Part shown: positions 7,501 through 9,569 of the stretch, piece by piece
Layout of the letters: each line of letters opens with the position of its first letter
Numbering within the stretch: position 1 is the stretch's first letter
From: an uncultured Ruminococcus sp.
GTDB taxonomy: Bacteria > Bacillota > Clostridia > Oscillospirales > CAG-272
Reading direction: 5' to 3'
Length of the DNA stretch: 9,569 nucleotides
Assembly: GCA_902783705.1 (NCBI GenBank)
Contig: CACZSA010000072.1
Coordinates: forward strand, 1-9,569
Made by a program: the position numbers and the translations under genes
The notes under the pieces: model-generated
Seen by the model: only the letters and a program-made list of their open reading frames with translations
Told to the model about the DNA's origin: nothing
Databases searched by the model: none

Positions 7501-7718
7501 AATTCGAGCGTCAGCGGCTCCATGTACACCCGGTCGGCGACGGAGGTGTCCGTCATGATGGTCGCGGGATTGGAGTTGCAGAGGACCACCTCGTAGCCCT
7601 CTTCCTTCAGGGCCAGGCAGGCCTGCGTCCCCGCGTAGTCGAATTCGGCCGCCTGCCCGATGACGATGGGCCCGGAGCCGATCACCAGGATTTTGTGGAT
7701 GTCAGTCCTTTTCGGCAT
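4536..7718 (-). CDS. carB: Carbamoyl-phosphate synthase large subunit
   Basis: The 1060-residue subunit makes carbamoyl phosphate from bicarbonate, ammonia passed from CarA, and two ATP. It feeds arginine and pyrimidine synthesis. Two homologous halves are evident. The first carboxyphosphate half (about 1-400) has GSGPIVIGQAAEFDYAG (14-30), R169, GGTGGGFAED (175-184), E215, and the metal-binding LIEVNPRVSR (E298, N300). The oligomerisation region spans about 400-548. The second carbamate half has GSGPIRIGQGVEFDYS (555-570), VRPSFVLGGRAM (703-714), and IIEVNPRSSR (E830, N832). The C-terminal MGS-like allosteric domain (about 930-1060) is complete. Its start lies inside carA with a 17-nt overlap, and GGAGG is 6 nt upstream, indicating translational coupling that would balance subunit amounts. 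No truncation or frameshift is seen. Confidence 0.98.
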   Translation of the reverse strand: MPKRTDIHKILVIGSGPIVIGQAAEFDYAGTQACLALKEEGYEVVLCNSNPATIMTDTSVADRVYMEPLTLEFAARIIRTERPDAILPGIGGQTGLNLAMQLERKGVLRECRVELLGTKSASIEEAEDREKFKALCERLGEPVLPSDVAHTVEEGRIIAERIGYPVVLRPAFTLGGTGGGFAEDKAELLPLLERGLELSPVTEVLVEKSVKGYKEIEYEVMRDGNDTAITVCNMENLDPVGVHTGDSIVVCPSQTLTNKEYQMLRNSALKIIRALGIEGGCNVQFALDPNSFQYYLIEVNPRVSRSSALASKASGYPIARVSAKIGVGMTLDEIPLANTPASFEPSLDYIITKMPRFPFDKFTDANPALGTQMKATGEVMSVGRTFEESLHKAVRSLETGHSGLYDKKFDALPTEELLDSVKTPTDTRIFAVAELLRRGVSSAIIGERTGIDRFFLEKLRKITETERRLAGDPGDADLLRAAKRMGFCDAQIARLWGWEEKKVCDFRKSRGIVPVYKMIDTCASEFSSYVPYFYSTYEDEDESAVSDKQKVVVLGSGPIRIGQGVEFDYSTVRAVKTIREAGYEAIIVNNNPETVSTDYTCSDKLYFEPLTPEDVMNVIEHEHPVGVIATLGGQTAVNLAEPLMKRGVRIIGTDCEAIARAEDRDLFEKLLLSLGIPQPEGRAVTSIEAGVRAAAEIGYPVLVRPSFVLGGRAMQIVAREADLRHYLKTAVEIDEDKPVLVDRYIRGREVEVDAVCDGRDVFVPGIMELVERTGVHSGDSISVYPSFSLSDRVKETVLDYAERLGPGIGIVGLYNIQFIVTPAEEVFIIEVNPRSSRTVPFLSKATGYPLADIAARVILGHSLREQGIGPGYPKEKSRYYVKVPAFSFSKLGGMDSYLSPEMKSTGEAIGYDRKLPRAMYKALVASGLKLPNYGTVVVTLADEDKEEALPLVRRFRRMGFAIEATTVTAEFLRAHGIEARTLHKLSEGSHEVIDAIRAGHVSYVLNTRAILSGVHCGDGIAIRSAATQSGVTMFTSLDTVGVLLDVLEEMTIGISTIDAK

Positions 7719-8802
7719 GGGACGCCTCCATCCTCTCGATAAACTGATCGAACAGATCTCCGCTGTCCTCGGGCCCCGGCGCGCTCTCGGGGTGATACTG
7801 CACGGAAAACGCCCGGTCCCGGGGAGCCGCCAGCCCTTCCACCGTCCCGTCGAGCAGATTGACTCTGGTCACGGTGAGTCCCGTATCGGCGAGGCTGTCC
7901 GCGTCCACGGCGTAGGAGTGGTTCTGCGCGGTGATCTCGATTTTCCCGGTCGAGAGATCCTTCACGGGATGATTCCCGCCGCGGTGCCCGAATTTCAGCT
8001 TGTATGTTTTCGCACCATAGGCCAGGGCGAGGATCTGATGCCCGAGGCAGATCCCGAAGAGGGGATATTCTCCCCGCAGCGCGCGCACCGTTTCGATCGT
8101 CTCCGGTATGTCCTCCGGATCTCCGGGACCGTTCGAGAGGAACACGCCGTCGGGATTCATCGCCCGGATCGCGTCGGCCCCGGTATTCCACGGCACGACC
8201 GTCACCCGGCACCCGCGCTTCACCAGCTCGCGCACGATGTTCTTCTTCATCCCGCAGTCGATGGCGGCGACGTGAAAGCGGGGATTCTCCGGCGAGACCG
8301 TGTAGATCTCCTTTGTGCTCACCCGGGCGACCTGATCGTGCCGCCCTTCGGATTCTTCGAGGATCGAGAGGCAGTCCTCCGCCGGTCTCTCCGCGTCGGT
8401 GAGCAGCGCCCGCCGGCTGCCGAGATCGCGGATCGAGCGGGTGAGCTTCCGCGTGTCGATGCCGGAGAGCCCCGGGATGCCGAAGCGATTCATCGCCTGA
8501 TCCAGCGTCTCCGAACAGCGGAAATTCGACGGTTCTTCGCACGCCTCCCGCACGATCAGCGCGCCGAGGGAGGGGGTGTCCGTCTCCCAGTCGTCGGCGT
8601 TCAGCCCGTAGTTGCCGATCGTCGGGTAGGTCATCACCACGGCCTGATCGGTGTAGGAGGGATCGGACAAAATCTCCTGATACCCCGCCATCGAGGTGTT
8701 GAAGACCAGCTCGCATACCCGGTCGACAGGCGCCCCGAAGCCCTCCCCGACATAGACCGCGCCGTCCTCGGTCACCAGTTTTCTCTGTGTTCTTTCCGCC
8801 AT
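7702..8802 (-). CDS. carA: Carbamoyl-phosphate synthase small (glutaminase) subunit
   Basis: The 366-residue subunit hydrolyses glutamine and channels ammonia to CarB. Residues 1-140 form the CPSase small-chain N-terminal domain (GEGFG, FNTSMAGYQEILSDPSY, TYPTIGNYG, IPGLSGIDTRKLT). Residues about 175-360 form a class I glutamine amidotransferase with nucleophile C252 in GICLGHQ and the QYHPE motif (H337, E339). SNGPGDPED and the HRGGNHPV and QNHSYAVD loops are typical of CarA. The reading frame is open to 8979, but the start at 8802 is chosen because GGAGG lies 8 nt upstream and family homology begins there; the 59 extra residues are unlike CarA. It is first in the overlapping carA-carB pair and lies 235 nt after asnB. 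Confidence 0.97.
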   Translation of the reverse strand: MAERTQRKLVTEDGAVYVGEGFGAPVDRVCELVFNTSMAGYQEILSDPSYTDQAVVMTYPTIGNYGLNADDWETDTPSLGALIVREACEEPSNFRCSETLDQAMNRFGIPGLSGIDTRKLTRSIRDLGSRRALLTDAERPAEDCLSILEESEGRHDQVARVSTKEIYTVSPENPRFHVAAIDCGMKKNIVRELVKRGCRVTVVPWNTGADAIRAMNPDGVFLSNGPGDPEDIPETIETVRALRGEYPLFGICLGHQILALAYGAKTYKLKFGHRGGNHPVKDLSTGKIEITAQNHSYAVDADSLADTGLTVTRVNLLDGTVEGLAAPRDRAFSVQYHPESAPGPEDSGDLFDQFIERMEASHAEKD

Positions 8803-8835
8803 ATCGCATTCCTCCGGGTGAGAGTGATGAATTCT

Positions 8836-8888
8836 GCTTCGCAAAGGCTGCCGGGTATGATTGCTTCGCAGGGCATGATTCGCTTCGC
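8836..8888 (-). repeat. Three spaced GCGAAGC-AATCAT repeats in the carA leader
   Basis: On the minus strand GCGAAGC occurs at 8882-8888, 8863-8869 and 8836-8842. Each copy is followed within 0-2 bases by AATCAT or AATTCAT, so the shared unit is about 13-15 bases with irregular spacing (19 and 27 bases between copies). The heptamer GCGAAGC is known to form an unusually stable single-stranded DNA mini-hairpin with a GAA loop. The copies are too short and irregular for CRISPR. They could be a protein or RNA-binding array in the leader, or a local duplication product. Confidence 0.55.
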
Positions 8889-8989
8889 GATATTGGGGGA
8901 GGCGGAGAGAACGGCTTCGTTCTTTCGTTCCCCCGCCGTGCCGACGGCAATTATCCCCGTAAACGTGTGAAGCGCTCATAACGCCCGTT

Positions 8990-9037
8990 TCATTTCCCGC
9001 TGTCTCCGTAGTTTGCCAATACTCTGGCGTTCTGCAA
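8990..9037 (-). pseudogene. Orphan duplicate of the last 13 codons of an asnB gene
   Basis: Directly after the asnB stop, in the same frame, 16 codons read LQNARVLANYGDSGK and a second stop. Thirteen of them, including the stop, align with the asnB end (ARVLSNYGDSGK and stop). The final 24 bases are identical in both copies. Upstream of that, R, V and L are encoded by AGA, GTA and TTG here but by CGC, GTT and CTG in the intact gene. Synonymous change with conserved protein means the fragment descends from another functional asnB, and its codons look AT-richer than the neighbourhood. It is probably a recombination scar. Confidence 0.8.
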
Positions 9038-9061
9038 TCATTTCCCGCTGTCTCCGTAGTT
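8990..9061 (-). repeat. 24-bp direct repeat (period 48) at the asnB 3' end
   Basis: Positions 8990-9013 and 9038-9061 are identical over 24 bases. Each unit ends in the asnB stop codon and encodes NYGDSGK and stop on the minus strand. The 48-base period equals 16 codons, so both copies lie in the asnB frame. Confidence 0.95.
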
Positions 9062-9569
9062 GGACAGAACGCGGGCGGACGGATCGTTCACGTCGCAGCC
9101 CTTCCACGCCCGGTTCGGCATCCAGTAGTCCCGGATCATCTCCGCCTGACGGGGGTAGTGCTTCTCGAAGAGCTCCCGGTACAGGAGGGATTCCTTCGTG
9201 AAGGGCGGGCAGTGTGTATACGCTCGCCGCTTTTCCTCAAATTCCTCATCGGAATAAAGATCTTCGGCGTATTCCTTCAGATCGTCCACCATCGAGTGGC
9301 CCACCGCGTCCGAGAACGCCGCCTTCTCCCGCCAGAGGATCTCAGGGGGCAGCCAGTCCCCCTCGGCGAACGCCCGGCGCAGCAGGTACTTCCCCTTGCC
9401 GTACCGGTTCATCTTCCTCTCCGGATCGATGGCCATGACGTACTTCACGAAATCCAGATCCCCGAACGGGACGCGGGCCTCAAGGGAATGAACGGAGATG
9501 CACCGGTCCGCGCGGAGCACGTCGTACATGTACAGCTCCCGGATCCGCTTCTCCGCCTCCGCCTGAAAC
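9038..9569 (-). CDS. asnB: Asparagine synthetase (glutamine-hydrolysing), C-terminal part
   Basis: This is the 3' end of an AsnB-type gene, cut by the right edge of the window. The open frame continues upstream of the Met at 9529 through FQAEAEKRIRELY, so that Met is internal. The visible 176 residues are the end of the C-terminal synthetase domain, which adenylates aspartate and uses ammonia from the missing N-terminal glutaminase domain. Signatures are ADRCISVHSLEARVPF, the GKYLLRRAF stretch, and ILWREKAAFSDAVG, which carries the lysine that aligns with the catalytic lysine of bacterial AsnB. The PPi-loop SGGxDS motif and N-terminal Cys lie outside the window. The end is followed in frame by a remnant of another asnB tail. 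As another glutamine-using enzyme, it fits functionally beside carAB. Confidence 0.92.
   Translation of the reverse strand, partial: FQAEAEKRIRELYMYDVLRADRCISVHSLEARVPFGDLDFVKYVMAIDPERKMNRYGKGKYLLRRAFAEGDWLPPEILWREKAAFSDAVGHSMVDDLKEYAEDLYSDEEFEEKRRAYTHCPPFTKESLLYRELFEKHYPRQAEMIRDYWMPNRAWKGCDVNDPSARVLSNYGDSGK

Larger units (their letters stand above)
8803..9037 (-). promoter_or_regulatory. carA leader region, no confident promoter
   Basis: This 235-base gap holds the asnB tail remnant (8990-9037), three short GCGAAGC repeats (8836-8888) and a small hairpin AGAACG-GCTT-CGTTCT at 8908-8923. A GATAAT on the minus strand within GGGGATAATTGCC (around 8949-8958) could be a -10 box, but I see no convincing -35 at 16-18 bp. 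I see no T-box specifier and anti-terminator, no intrinsic terminator and no clear ArgR box. Whether carA has its own promoter or is read through from asnB is open. Confidence 0.35.

Noticed and set aside
8836..8888. CRISPR-like array in the carA leader
   Set aside because: The repeat is only 7 perfect bases with spacers of 12-20 bases, and no cas genes are present.
7660..8970. A 436-codon plus-strand frame opposite carA
   Set aside because: Shadow of carA. It has no recognisable domain, and its composition mirrors the opposite strand's codon bias.
8803..8979. A 59-residue N-terminal extension of carA
   Set aside because: It has no homology to CarA, covers the leader repeats, and a GGAGG site is placed correctly for the start at 8802.
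8803..9037. T-box, PyrR attenuator or ArgR box controlling carA
   Set aside because: I looked for a T-box consensus, a terminator/anti-terminator pair and an ArgR palindrome, and saw none convincing. A covariance-model search would be decisive.

Overview
The window reads as chromosomal DNA from a GC-rich member of the class Clostridia (Bacillota), probably an uncultured Oscillospiraceae-like gut or rumen bacterium. This is inferred from the DapL type of diaminopimelate aminotransferase, the clostridial style of CarA, CarB and AsnB, strong GGAGG ribosome-binding sites, a MerR-type promoter, and a sugar-ABC binding-protein remnant beside a GH32-type glycosidase. All real genes lie on the minus strand, so they are transcribed from right to left.

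Right part (9569 to 2548): the C-terminal part of asparagine synthetase (asnB, cut by the window edge), a 235-base leader, then carA, carB, dapF and dapL. carA/carB overlap by 17 nt, carB/dapF are 18 nt apart and dapF/dapL overlap by 7 nt, so carA to dapL look like one transcript. It ends at a strong intrinsic terminator at 2426-2468. The genes make carbamoyl phosphate (for arginine and pyrimidines) from glutamine, and meso-diaminopimelate (for lysine and peptidoglycan). The gap between asnB and carA holds a second, diverged copy of the last 13 codons of asnB, and three short GCGAAGC repeats.

Left part (2330 to 268): a MerR-type promoter with a 19-bp spacer and an inverted-repeat operator drives a 169-residue ORF. 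Its first ~42 residues are a MerR DNA-binding domain and its remainder is the C-terminal end of a carbohydrate ABC solute-binding protein. The join lies at a YDEAQ stretch compatible with both families. A GH32-type beta-fructosidase-like enzyme follows 13 nt later, then an intrinsic terminator at 268-314. This looks like a sugar-uptake locus collapsed by an in-frame deletion, though an assembly join is not excluded.

Far left (2-235): a 234-base foldback element with long inverted repeats and no coding capacity, resembling a MITE or intergenic repeat.

I see no CRISPR array, tRNA, rRNA, transposase, or recognisable defence system. The most notable items are the MerR/binding-protein chimera with its intact MerR-type promoter, the asnB tail scar, and the foldback element.
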